The position numbers were made by a program, and so were the translations under genes. Below the pieces are notes generated by a model. It worked only from the letters and a program-made list of their open reading frames with translations. It was not told where the DNA came from and searched no databases. Below are positions 52,034 to 59,882 of a stretch of 64,000 bases of DNA, piece by piece (positions within the stretch are counted from its first letter, which is position 1; each line of letters opens with the position of its first letter). The stretch spans positions 8,675 through 72,674 of the forward strand of contig JANPFP010000270.1 in the NCBI GenBank assembly GCA_031423495.1, read 5' to 3'. The stretch comes from JACPYM01 sp031423495. GTDB taxonomy: Bacteria; Acidobacteriota; Blastocatellia; RBC074.

Positions 52034-52600
52034 ATGGCTTCGATCAAAGCGAATCAAATCCGCAAGGGCATGGTGCTGTTGCACAATAGCATTCCTCATC
52101 GGGTAATCGAGTTTCACCACCATACGCCCGGCAACTTGCGCGCGATGGTGCAAACTCGCATGCGCAACCTCAAGACCGGCAACACGATGGAACATCGTTT
52201 CAGTTCGACCGAATCGGTCGAACGCGCCATCTTTGAAGAGTTAGAGATGACCTACCTTTATAACGAAGGCGATCTTTACTATTTCATGAACAGCGAGACT
52301 TATGAACAAATCGGCCTGACCGAAGAAGTGCTGGGCGACGGCGTAGGTTACCTGCTCGCCGAAACCGCCATTCGCGTCGAACTGTTCGAAGGCAATCCCA
52401 TCGCCGTCACGCTGCCTGCCACCGTTGAATTAACCGTCGTCGAGACCGAGCCTGAAATCAAAGGCGCGACAGTCAGCAACGTAGGCAAGCCCGCCAAAGT
52501 TAACACTGGCATCACGATTCAAGTTCCGGCCTTCATCAAAGAAGGCGACAAGATTCGCGTAGACACGACCGAAGGCCGTTATATGGAACGCGCCAAATAG
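52034..52600 (+). CDS. efp: Elongation factor P
   Basis: A 188-residue, three-domain EF-P that relieves ribosome stalling at proline runs. The N-terminal KOW domain (IRKGMVLLHNSIPHRVIEFH), the OB domains and the C-terminal GKPAKVNTGITIQVPAFIKE are all normal. The tip loop is HTPGNLRA, so Asn34 stands where Escherichia has the modified Lys34; the following Gly is Leu. This suggests an unmodified or differently modified tip. AGGAGA lies eight bases before the ATG. Confidence 0.95.
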   Translation: MASIKANQIRKGMVLLHNSIPHRVIEFHHHTPGNLRAMVQTRMRNLKTGNTMEHRFSSTESVERAIFEELEMTYLYNEGDLYYFMNSETYEQIGLTEEVLGDGVGYLLAETAIRVELFEGNPIAVTLPATVELTVVETEPEIKGATVSNVGKPAKVNTGITIQVPAFIKEGDKIRVDTTEGRYMERAK

Positions 52601-52673
52601 TGGTCAGCGGCTAGTGGTTAGTGGTTAGTTTTTTTGCAGCCGCTAGCCACTAACCGCTAATCAGTAGCCACTA
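52601..52673. repeat. Heptad inverted repeat, TGGTTAG family (copy 2)
   Basis: The left arm 52601-52628 has the 7-bp units TGGTCAG, CGGCTAG, TGGTTAG, TGGTTAG. The right arm 52637-52673 has complementary units (CGCTAGC, CACTAAC, CGCTAAT, CAGTAGC). The repeat fills the whole gap between efp and waaA; its last base is the A of the waaA ATG. Same family as 21640-21709. Confidence 0.85.
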
Positions 52674-53941
52674 TGTATAGCATCCTGCTTACCATCGTCT
52701 TCCTCGCCTGCCTGCCTTATTTCGCTTATCAAGCGTTGGTCAATCGCAAGTATGTTTTGAATCTGCGCGAACGCATGGGGCGCTTGCCTGCGAGCTTGCG
52801 TGACGATGGACGCGCTACGTTGTGGTTGCATTGCGTATCGGTCGGCGAAACGCTGGCTGCGGTGCCGTTGGTCAAAGCTTTGCACGAACGCTTCCCGCAA
52901 CATCGGCTGGTGATTTCGACGACGACGGCGACGGGGCAGGCCGTGGCGCGCGAACGTTTCAGTTCGTTTGCCGAAGTCTGTTACTTTCCGTTCGATTGGC
53001 GCTTCACGGTGCGGCGCGCGTTGGCGGTGATTCGTCCGCAAGCTGTGATCTTGCTTGAGTCGGAGTTGTGGCCGAACTTTTTGCGCGAATGTCAGGCGCG
53101 ACGGATTCCTGTGCTGGTGGCAAACGGGCGGATTTCAGATCGTTCGTTTGCGCGGTCTTCGCGTATCGGGTTGTTGTTGCGTCCGCTTTATCGCAGGGTT
53201 ACGCGCTGGCTGATGCAAAGCGAGCGGGATGCGAAGCGTGCGACGACCCTCGGCGCGTTGAACGTAACGGTTAGCGGCAATTTGAAATACGACATTGGTG
53301 ATGCGGGGCAAAGCGATAAGCTGAATGCGACGGCGCAACAACTCAACGAACTGTTCACGCTCGAACGCGCGCCGTTGATCGTCGCAGGCAGTACGACCGA
53401 AGGCGAAGATGAAATGGTGTTGGCGGCGTTTGCGGCGTTGCGGCAAAACGTAACCGCTGCGCGTTTGCTGATCGCACCGCGCCATCCCGAACGTTTCGCG
53501 CAAGTCGCTGACTTGATCGCTGCCAGCGGATTTAGTTCGACGCGCCGTTCGCACGCCAATAAACAAAGCCCAAACGCTGAAATCATTTTGCTCGACACGA
53601 TTGGCGAACTCGCTGCCGTCTATCAATTCGCCGCCGTTGTTTTCGTAGGCGGCAGCCTGTTGCCTAAAGGCGGACACAACATTCTCGAACCGGCGCTGTA
53701 TGGCAAGCCGATCATCGTCGGGCCGCATATGTTCAACTTCCGCGACATCACGCAGGAATTCTTACGCCGCGAAGCTGTGATCCAGCTCAAGACGAATGAC
53801 GAACTCACGGCAACGTGGCAACGCCTGTTGACCGACGCCGCGTTCGCGCAACGGCTGGGTGATAACGCGCGACAAACCATTGCGGCCAATCGCGGAGCGA
53901 CCAAAAGAACCGTCGACGCCATTGCCGACTTGCTCAAGTGA
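52673..53941 (+). CDS. waaA: 3-deoxy-D-manno-octulosonic acid (Kdo) transferase
   Basis: A 422-residue GT30 enzyme that adds Kdo to lipid A precursor at the inner membrane. An N-terminal membrane segment (SILLTIVFLACLPYFAYQAL) is followed by WLHCVSVGET, in which Glu59 is the catalytic residue of the family, then LLESELWPNFL and a C-terminal GGSLLPKGGHNILEPALYGK donor site. No ribosome site is seen before the start because a repeat occupies the gap. lpxK follows after 3 bp, so this organism makes lipid A. Confidence 0.93.
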   Translation: MYSILLTIVFLACLPYFAYQALVNRKYVLNLRERMGRLPASLRDDGRATLWLHCVSVGETLAAVPLVKALHERFPQHRLVISTTTATGQAVARERFSSFAEVCYFPFDWRFTVRRALAVIRPQAVILLESELWPNFLRECQARRIPVLVANGRISDRSFARSSRIGLLLRPLYRRVTRWLMQSERDAKRATTLGALNVTVSGNLKYDIGDAGQSDKLNATAQQLNELFTLERAPLIVAGSTTEGEDEMVLAAFAALRQNVTAARLLIAPRHPERFAQVADLIAASGFSSTRRSHANKQSPNAEIILLDTIGELAAVYQFAAVVFVGGSLLPKGGHNILEPALYGKPIIVGPHMFNFRDITQEFLRREAVIQLKTNDELTATWQRLLTDAAFAQRLGDNARQTIAANRGATKRTVDAIADLLK

Positions 53942-53944
53942 ATT

Positions 53945-55015
53945 ATGTTCTTGCCGCCTCTCGCACGTCCGGCTGCGTATGTGTCCGCCAAACTTTATGA
54001 GTTGGGCGTGCGCACTCGTTTGCAGCTTTACGCACGCGGCTGGCTGAAAACTTACAAGCTGCCCGCACCCGTCATTAGCGTAGGCAACCTCACCGTCGGC
54101 GGTACGGGTAAGACACCTTGCACGGCTTATCTGGCGAGCCTGCTTACCGCCGCAGGCTATCGCGTAGCCATTCTCAGTCGCGGCTATAAACGAACTACGA
54201 AAGGCATTGTCGAAGTTTCAGATGGCGAACGCATTTTGTGTTCGTCAGCCGAAGCAGGCGACGAACCTTATTTGCTCGCGCAGCAATGTCGCGGCGCGCA
54301 TGTTGTCGTCGGTGCAGATCGTTACGCCGCCGGAATGTGGCTTTGGCAGCGTGCCCAAGTGGATGTGTTCTTGCTCGATGATGGCTATCAACACATTCGT
54401 TTGCAGCGCGACGTGAATTTCGCACTGATAGATGCGAAAGAAGATTTGTCGCAGGCCAAGTTGTTGCCGGTGGGGCATTGGCGCGAACCCGTTGCGAGTT
54501 TGTCGCGCGCTGATGCGGTCATTCTCACGCGGGCTGGTAGGGTAGGTTCTGAACCTGCCCTACGCTCGGCAGAGCGATTTTTGCGACCGGGCGTGCTGGT
54601 AATGACGGCAATGCATGAACTGGACGGATTGCGATGCTTGCCTGTCAATGAACTTCTACCGCTGACAGCGTTGAGCGAACAACCCATTGCTGCGCTCACC
54701 GCCATCGCGCAACCCGAACGATTCATTGACGACCTGCAACGAAACGGCTTGAACGTTGTCGCGCAATACACATTCGCCGATCATCACCGTTACACGTTGG
54801 CTGAAATTCAAAACGTATTTGCCGCTGTGCAACAGGCCGGAGCGACAGCCATTCTCACGACCGAAAAAGACGCAGCCAATTTGCCTGACGAACTTTGGCA
54901 GACCGCGTTGCCTTTGCCGATTTACGCGGTGCAACTTCGCTTTCATGTGGTTGAAGCCGACGCGCTGAAAGATTTTGTGTTGCGCCGTATTCAGCCGCAG
55001 CCGCAGTTGAGTTAG
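53945..55015 (+). CDS. lpxK: Tetraacyldisaccharide 4-prime-kinase
   Basis: A 356-residue inner-membrane kinase that phosphorylates the 4-prime position of lipid A precursor. SVGNLTVGGTGKTP (45-58) is the P-loop, and DVFLLDDGYQHIRLQRDVNF carries the DDGxQH motif. Residues 198-207 (Gly-Arg-Val-Gly-Ser-Glu-Pro-Ala-Leu-Arg) are encoded by a palindrome of the same family found in the gap at 25049. It keeps frame and lies in a loop region after ADAVILTRA, so the enzyme may still work. Confidence 0.92.
   Translation: MFLPPLARPAAYVSAKLYELGVRTRLQLYARGWLKTYKLPAPVISVGNLTVGGTGKTPCTAYLASLLTAAGYRVAILSRGYKRTTKGIVEVSDGERILCSSAEAGDEPYLLAQQCRGAHVVVGADRYAAGMWLWQRAQVDVFLLDDGYQHIRLQRDVNFALIDAKEDLSQAKLLPVGHWREPVASLSRADAVILTRAGRVGSEPALRSAERFLRPGVLVMTAMHELDGLRCLPVNELLPLTALSEQPIAALTAIAQPERFIDDLQRNGLNVVAQYTFADHHRYTLAEIQNVFAAVQQAGATAILTTEKDAANLPDELWQTALPLPIYAVQLRFHVVEADALKDFVLRRIQPQPQLS
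54536..54563 (+). repeat. In-frame palindromic insert in lpxK
   Basis: GGTAGGGTAGGTT-CTG-AACCTGCCCTAC differs from the intergenic unit at 25049-25077 at one arm base and in the 3-base loop. It starts exactly at lpxK codon 198 and is read as GRVGSEPALR with the first base of the next codon. Confidence 0.88.
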
Positions 55016-55058
55016 TATGCAGTCAGCTTAATTTTCCAACTCCTCCAGAGGTGAATTC

Positions 55059-56810
55059 ATGAAGTTTCAAAAGCACATTACCTGTCTCATTGTTTCTGCC
55101 TTGATGTTTTCGCAAGGCTGTTATCGCTCGTTGCCGCCGGTGGAAGCGACGCAAACGCCGCAAGCCAAACCGGCGCGTCAACCGGTACGCGGACAAAATG
55201 GCATGGTCGCATCGGTCAGCGCGATTGCTTCGCAAGTTGGCGTAGACGTTCTCAAACGCGGCGGCAACGCGATTGACGCTGCGGTTGCGGTTGGCCTTGC
55301 GCTTGCGGTCGTATGGCCTTCGGCAGGCAACATCGGCGGCGGCGGATTCATGGTGATTCGTTTGGCTGACGGACGCACGACGGCGATTGATTACCGCGAG
55401 ATGGGGCCGGCGGCAGCGCATCGCAATGTTTATCTGGATGACAAGGGCGAATACATCAAAGGCTCTTCGACCTATGGCCACAAGGCGGCGGGCGTACCCG
55501 GCGCGGTCGCAGGGATGGCTTACGCGCTCGAAAAATACGGCAAGCTCAAATGGGCTGAAGTGGCGATGCCGGCGCACACGTTGGCGCGCGACGGATTCAC
55601 CGTATGGCGGCAGCTCGAACGCAGCTTGAAAAACGAAAAAATGTTGGCGGCTTATCCTGAAACGAAGCGCGTTTTCTTGCGCGACGGCAAGCCTTACGTC
55701 GAAGGTGACGTATTCAAAGAGCCTGAATTGGCGGCGACCTTGTTGCGTACGATCAAACGCGGGCCGCGCGAGTTTTACACCGGCCTGACGGCGCGTTTGA
55801 TCGAAGCCAGCATGCGCAAAGCGAGCAAGGGCCAGAAGCCCTGGATGACCAGACAGGATTTGAAAAACTATAAGGCGGTCGAACGCACGCCGCTCAAGGC
55901 GACTTATCGCGGACACGAAATCATCACGATGCCGCCGCCTTCTTCGGGCGGCATTGCGTTGATCGAGATGCTGAACATTCTCGAACGCTACGACTTGAAA
56001 GCTTTGGGCGCGGGTTCAGCGCAAGAGGCTCACCTCAAAGTCGAAGCCATGCGCCGCGCGTTTGCCGACCGCGCCGAATTTTTAGGCGACCCTGATTTCG
56101 TGAAAGTGCCAGTGGCCGGCCTCGTCTCGCGCGCTTACGCCGACAAGCTGGCGGCGACGATTGATCCTGAAAAGGCTTCGACCTCAGAGGAAATCAAACA
56201 CGGCGAACCCGTGGCTTATGAATCAGAAGAGACGACGCATTACACCGTCGTAGATAAAGACGGCAACGTAGTCAGTTGCACTACGACGTTGAATGGCAGC
56301 TTCGGCAACGGCATCACGGTCGAAGGCGCGGGCTTTTTGCTCAACAACGAGATGGATGATTTCGCGCCCAAACCCGGCTCGGCCAATATGTTCGGCTTGA
56401 TTCAAGGCGAGAACAATGCGGTCGCGGCCAAAAAGCGTCCGCTGTCTTCGATGACGCCGAGCATTGTTTTGAAAGACGGCAAGCTGTGGTTTGCCGTAGG
56501 CTCACCCGGTGGCCCAACGATTATCAATACGGTGTTGCAGGTCATCATCAACGTGATTGACCACGGCATGGATATTCAACAGGCGATTGACCATCCGCGC
56601 ATCCATCATCAATGGATGCCCGATGCGATCACGTATGAACCCGATGGCTTGACGCTCGAGGTGATAACGGCGCTGCAAACCAAAGGACACAAGCTCACCG
56701 ACAAGCCGCGTCACATGGGCGATGCCGAAGGCGTGATGATCGAAGCCAGCACCGGCGTCAGGTTAGGCGCACACGATGCGCGACTCGCGCAAAGTTCGAT
56801 TGGGTATTAG
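55059..56810 (+). CDS. ggt: Gamma-glutamyltransferase
   Basis: A 583-residue exported precursor. A signal peptide (HITCLIVSALMFSQGC) could be lipoprotein-type at Cys21, though the lipobox is weak. The large subunit has GGGFMVIRLADGRTTAIDYR. The processing site is ETTHYTVVDKDGN, so Thr392 is the autocleavage nucleophile. GSPGGPTIINTVLQVIINV near 482-500 completes the small subunit. It hydrolyses glutathione or other gamma-glutamyl compounds in the periplasm. Confidence 0.94.
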   Translation: MKFQKHITCLIVSALMFSQGCYRSLPPVEATQTPQAKPARQPVRGQNGMVASVSAIASQVGVDVLKRGGNAIDAAVAVGLALAVVWPSAGNIGGGGFMVIRLADGRTTAIDYREMGPAAAHRNVYLDDKGEYIKGSSTYGHKAAGVPGAVAGMAYALEKYGKLKWAEVAMPAHTLARDGFTVWRQLERSLKNEKMLAAYPETKRVFLRDGKPYVEGDVFKEPELAATLLRTIKRGPREFYTGLTARLIEASMRKASKGQKPWMTRQDLKNYKAVERTPLKATYRGHEIITMPPPSSGGIALIEMLNILERYDLKALGAGSAQEAHLKVEAMRRAFADRAEFLGDPDFVKVPVAGLVSRAYADKLAATIDPEKASTSEEIKHGEPVAYESEETTHYTVVDKDGNVVSCTTTLNGSFGNGITVEGAGFLLNNEMDDFAPKPGSANMFGLIQGENNAVAAKKRPLSSMTPSIVLKDGKLWFAVGSPGGPTIINTVLQVIINVIDHGMDIQQAIDHPRIHHQWMPDAITYEPDGLTLEVITALQTKGHKLTDKPRHMGDAEGVMIEASTGVRLGAHDARLAQSSIGY

Positions 56811-56816
56811 GTCAAA

Positions 56817-56943
56817 AGGTACAGCAACCTTTCCAGGTTGCTGGGTGTTTGCACAGAACGCCACCGGAAAACAGCGTCGTTGCGTCGGTTTTTCTGTAAT
56901 CTCGCAAGGTCAGGTAGCAGCTACCTGGAAAGGTTGCTGTACT
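56817..56943. repeat. Inverted repeat, TACAGCAACC family (copy 2)
   Basis: The left arm 56817-56843 and right arm 56918-56943 share the 24-base TACAGCAACCTTTCCAGGTT-type sequence of copy 1 (19117-19203), with a few changes in the right arm and a longer loop. It begins 7 bp after the ggt stop. Confidence 0.85.
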
Positions 56944-57220
56944 TTCTCCGCTGCGCAATCTGTACGAAGAACGGTCTGATTATTCGGTAGTTTTGTACGG
57001 AAAACTTTCACAGGCTTTCGTCTCATAGCTTCCCTTAGCCCACTAATCCAACCGAAATGAGCCGTTTGGATAGTGTTTCGCCTTCGTCTTGGACATTGGC
57101 ACGTTCATTGCAGCCGCGTATCTGTCCCCAACAAAAATGGCAGGTGTTTCAAAGTCCCTGAGACAGCGCCAATTGACGCGACCCCACGCACTGACTTTTC
57201 CCCTCAAGCGAGTGATTGAA
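56944..57220. other. Leader of the CheY-like regulator
   Basis: 277 bp with no supported gene. The frame of the regulator runs open through most of it but lacks a good start before 57221. Confidence 0.3.
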
Positions 57221-57613
57221 ATGCCAAAAAAAATTTTAGTGGTCGAAGACGACTTAACGATGCGTGAGACTCTGTCTGCCTTGTTACGTCGTGAAGGATT
57301 TGAGGTCGTGACCGCTTGCGATGGGTTAGAAGGCTTCACGCAAGCGCAAATTCATACGCCCGATCTGGTGATTACCGATTTGAACATGCCGCTGCTCGAC
57401 GGCGTAGCGCTTGCGCGCAAGTTGCGCGACGAAACGGCGTTGTCGCATTCGCCGATTCTGGCGTTGAGCGCGAACCTGAGCGATTACAACTTGCCCGAAC
57501 GCATGAACTCAGGCATCACGCGCTTTTATGACAAGGCCGGACACGACGGGTCGAGTTTGCTTTCGACCGTCCACAAACTGCTGGAAACATCGTCTTCAGT
57601 CGAGTTCGCCTGA
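57221..57613 (+). CDS. CheY-like single-domain response regulator
   Basis: A 130-residue receiver domain without an output domain. The start MPKKILVVEDDLTMRETL is chosen at 57221. Acid residues Asp10/Asp11, phospho-acceptor Asp53 (LVITDLNMPLLDG), Ser83 (ALSAN) and Lys105 (FYDKAG) are all present. It may act by protein contact in motility or another phosphorelay; no kinase is nearby. The gene converges on yjjX, 10 bp away. Confidence 0.85.
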   Translation: MPKKILVVEDDLTMRETLSALLRREGFEVVTACDGLEGFTQAQIHTPDLVITDLNMPLLDGVALARKLRDETALSHSPILALSANLSDYNLPERMNSGITRFYDKAGHDGSSLLSTVHKLLETSSSVEFA

Positions 57614-57623
57614 AGCGTAAAAT

Positions 57624-58157
57624 TCAGCCGTAAAACTCTGGATGCACAAACGGCAGCAAGGCAAACGTCACGCCTTGCTCATAAAGTCGCAACCGATCAA
57701 TCCGTCCATCAGAAAGCAGGCCAATCGCGCCTGCTTTTTGTTTTGAATTTGAAGCGCCGAAAAACCGATCATCGGCCTCGCCCAATTCCAACCCTGACCG
57801 CACCAACGCCGCCACACCTTCCGGCAACATAAAGCGTCCCGATTGACCGATGCCCGTGCGGCCAGCGCGATCAACGACGACCATCCATGCATAAGCCCAC
57901 ATGCCTTGCGGCGAATCGAATACGCCGCCTTCCAGCCCTACGCCATGCGTAGCTTCCTGCGTTTGCGCGAGCGCCTGCTGCGCGCGATTGCGTGCGCCGG
58001 TGAACATCTCTACATCCGACATCGGTTGATCGTTGACTTGCGAATCGGAGCTGACGCCGAGGGTTTGCGCGTCCGGCCAAAACTGTTGAACGGCTTGCGT
58101 CACGCAATTCATTTTGACGGGATTGGTCGAGCCGACCGCGAAAAGCATTTTCGCCAC
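57624..58157 (-). CDS. yjjX: Inosine/xanthosine triphosphatase
   Basis: A 177-residue house-cleaning NTPase. FAVGSTNPVKMNCVTQAVQQ is the nucleotide-binding loop, FTGARNRAQQAL and GVGLEGGVFDSPQGMW follow, and the C-terminal QKAGAIGLLSDGRIDR is typical. It hydrolyses ITP and XTP to protect nucleic acids from deaminated purines. It is encoded alone on the minus strand, divergent from the glycerate kinase operon. Confidence 0.88.
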   Translation of the reverse strand: MAKMLFAVGSTNPVKMNCVTQAVQQFWPDAQTLGVSSDSQVNDQPMSDVEMFTGARNRAQQALAQTQEATHGVGLEGGVFDSPQGMWAYAWMVVVDRAGRTGIGQSGRFMLPEGVAALVRSGLELGEADDRFFGASNSKQKAGAIGLLSDGRIDRLRLYEQGVTFALLPFVHPEFYG

Positions 58158-58232
58158 GTGGTTTTTTCTCCTTCAGGTTGTTGTTAAGATGCCGCGCACT
58201 TTAACGAAACCACATCTGAGCAGGCAATCACG

Positions 58233-59558
58233 TTGGAACTTAGAACCATCGCGCAGCAAATCTTTCAAGAAACCCTCGCGGCCATCGAAGTCGAAACCGT
58301 CGTCCGCCAACACCTGCAAAGCAACGGCGCGCAATTGCGCATTGCCGACGAATCTTTAGATGAATCGCTGGCGCTCAATGATTTCAAACGCATCGTCGTC
58401 ATCGCGCTTGGCAAAGCAAGCGTACCGATGGCGCGCGCGGCGGAAAGCGTATTGGGCGAATTCATCACCGGCGGCTTGGTCGTGACGAACGCCGTCTTGG
58501 GCGCTCCGCCGCGCCGGTTGCCGTGCGTATTCGGCAGCCATCCGTTGCCCAATCGCGGCAGCGTGACGGCGGCGGAGATGGCGTTGCGCTTACTGCGCGA
58601 AAACGACGCGGCAGACACGTTGGTGATCTTTATGATTTCGGGTGGCGGTTCGGCGATGTTTGAAAAGCCGATTGATGAACGCCTCACGCTCGCCGACTTG
58701 CAAGCCGTCAATCGCGTATTGGTCAATTGCGGCACGGTCATCGGCGAGATGAATGTCGTACGGCGTTATCTCTCGGCGGTCAAAGGCGGCAGGCTCGCGG
58801 CGGCGGCTCCTGCGTCACGACAGGTTTCGTTGTATATCTCCGACGTGAATGCGGACGATCTTTCGACCGTATCGTCGGGGCCTACGTTGGCGCCCAAGTT
58901 AGTGAGTGATATTCCGCGCGCGGCGTTTGACGAGATCGTCGCGCGTTATGATTTGATGAATCAATTTCCTCCGCACGTAGCCGCGCTGTTAAACGAATTG
59001 CCCGACTTGCCGCAACCGCAAGCGACAACTCGTTGCACGCATCATCTGCTGCTCGACAATCGGCGCGCGTTGCTGGAACTCAAGCAGCTTGCCGAAAGCC
59101 AGTTCAACGCCATCGTAGAAATTGCCGAAGACTTAGTCGAAGGCGACGTGCAAGCGATGGCGCAAGTTCATCTCGAACGCCTCGCGGCCTTGCGCGACAG
59201 GCATCCCGGACGATTAGTCGCGCTGCTTTCGGGCGGCGAAGTCATTTGTCCGGTACGCGGCAACGGGCAAGGCGGACGCAATCAGGAATTCGTTTTACGC
59301 GCGGCGTTGTTGATGAATGAGCGCGACAACGTTGTTGTGTTGAGCGCGGGTACGGATGGCATTGACGGCAATAGTCCCGCGAATGGCGCGCTAGCTGATG
59401 CGACGACGACCAGTCGTGGTGCCGTCGCTAAGATGGACGCCGCAGATTTTTTGCAACGCAGCGATTCATTCAACTTTTTGCATCGGCTCGGCGATACGAT
59501 TATCACGGGGCCGACGGGCAATAACTTGAGAGATATTCGGTTACTGTTAGCGAAATAA
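58233..59558 (+). CDS. Glycerate 2-kinase (GckA/TtuD, MOFRL family)
   Basis: A 441-residue enzyme with the DUF4147 N-terminal half (ALGKASVPMARAAESVL, FMISGGGSAMFEKPI) and C-terminal MOFRL half (LLSGGEVICPVRGNGQGGRN then LSAGTDGIDGNSPANGALAD). It phosphorylates D-glycerate to 2-phosphoglycerate, linking glyoxylate or hydroxypyruvate pathways to glycolysis. The start is TTG, with GAGCAGG upstream. It is followed after 4 bp by a small membrane protein and then by a hydantoinase A-like gene. Confidence 0.88.
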   Translation: MELRTIAQQIFQETLAAIEVETVVRQHLQSNGAQLRIADESLDESLALNDFKRIVVIALGKASVPMARAAESVLGEFITGGLVVTNAVLGAPPRRLPCVFGSHPLPNRGSVTAAEMALRLLRENDAADTLVIFMISGGGSAMFEKPIDERLTLADLQAVNRVLVNCGTVIGEMNVVRRYLSAVKGGRLAAAAPASRQVSLYISDVNADDLSTVSSGPTLAPKLVSDIPRAAFDEIVARYDLMNQFPPHVAALLNELPDLPQPQATTRCTHHLLLDNRRALLELKQLAESQFNAIVEIAEDLVEGDVQAMAQVHLERLAALRDRHPGRLVALLSGGEVICPVRGNGQGGRNQEFVLRAALLMNERDNVVVLSAGTDGIDGNSPANGALADATTTSRGAVAKMDAADFLQRSDSFNFLHRLGDTIITGPTGNNLRDIRLLLAK

Positions 59559-59562
59559 ATTT

Positions 59563-59877
59563 ATGGTATCGCTTTTGGATTTGATGAGTGCAATCTGTGT
59601 AGCTGCGACGATAGGGGCAGCCCTTGGCACGTTGCGCCACGCGCAACGTGCCTGGTTTGCCTATGCGGTTGCCATTGTCATAGCTGGAGTAGTTGGTTTT
59701 GTTTTTGCCTGGGCGATGAGATCGGTTGCGTTCAATTACGGTTCTCGGTTTTCCCAAAACCCAGAAGGCGAACCGTTGTATGTGACTGTGCTTTTTAATG
59801 TCGGCATGTTTGTGTGGGTTATTGCATCTGCTTGTTTCGGCGGCTGGTTGACTCAAGTGTTGTTGCGTCATCTGTGA
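59563..59877 (+). CDS. Small three-helix membrane protein
   Basis: A 104-residue hydrophobic protein with three probable membrane helices (ICVAATIGAALGTL, FAYAVAIVIAGVVGFVFAWA and VLFNVGMFVWVIASACFGGW). I do not recognise the family. It is coupled to the flanking genes: 4 bp after the glycerate kinase stop and 5 bp before the HyuA-like start. The tight spacing suggests a shared transcript. Confidence 0.7.
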   Translation: MVSLLDLMSAICVAATIGAALGTLRHAQRAWFAYAVAIVIAGVVGFVFAWAMRSVAFNYGSRFSQNPEGEPLYVTVLFNVGMFVWVIASACFGGWLTQVLLRHL

Positions 59878-59882
59878 GGCTC

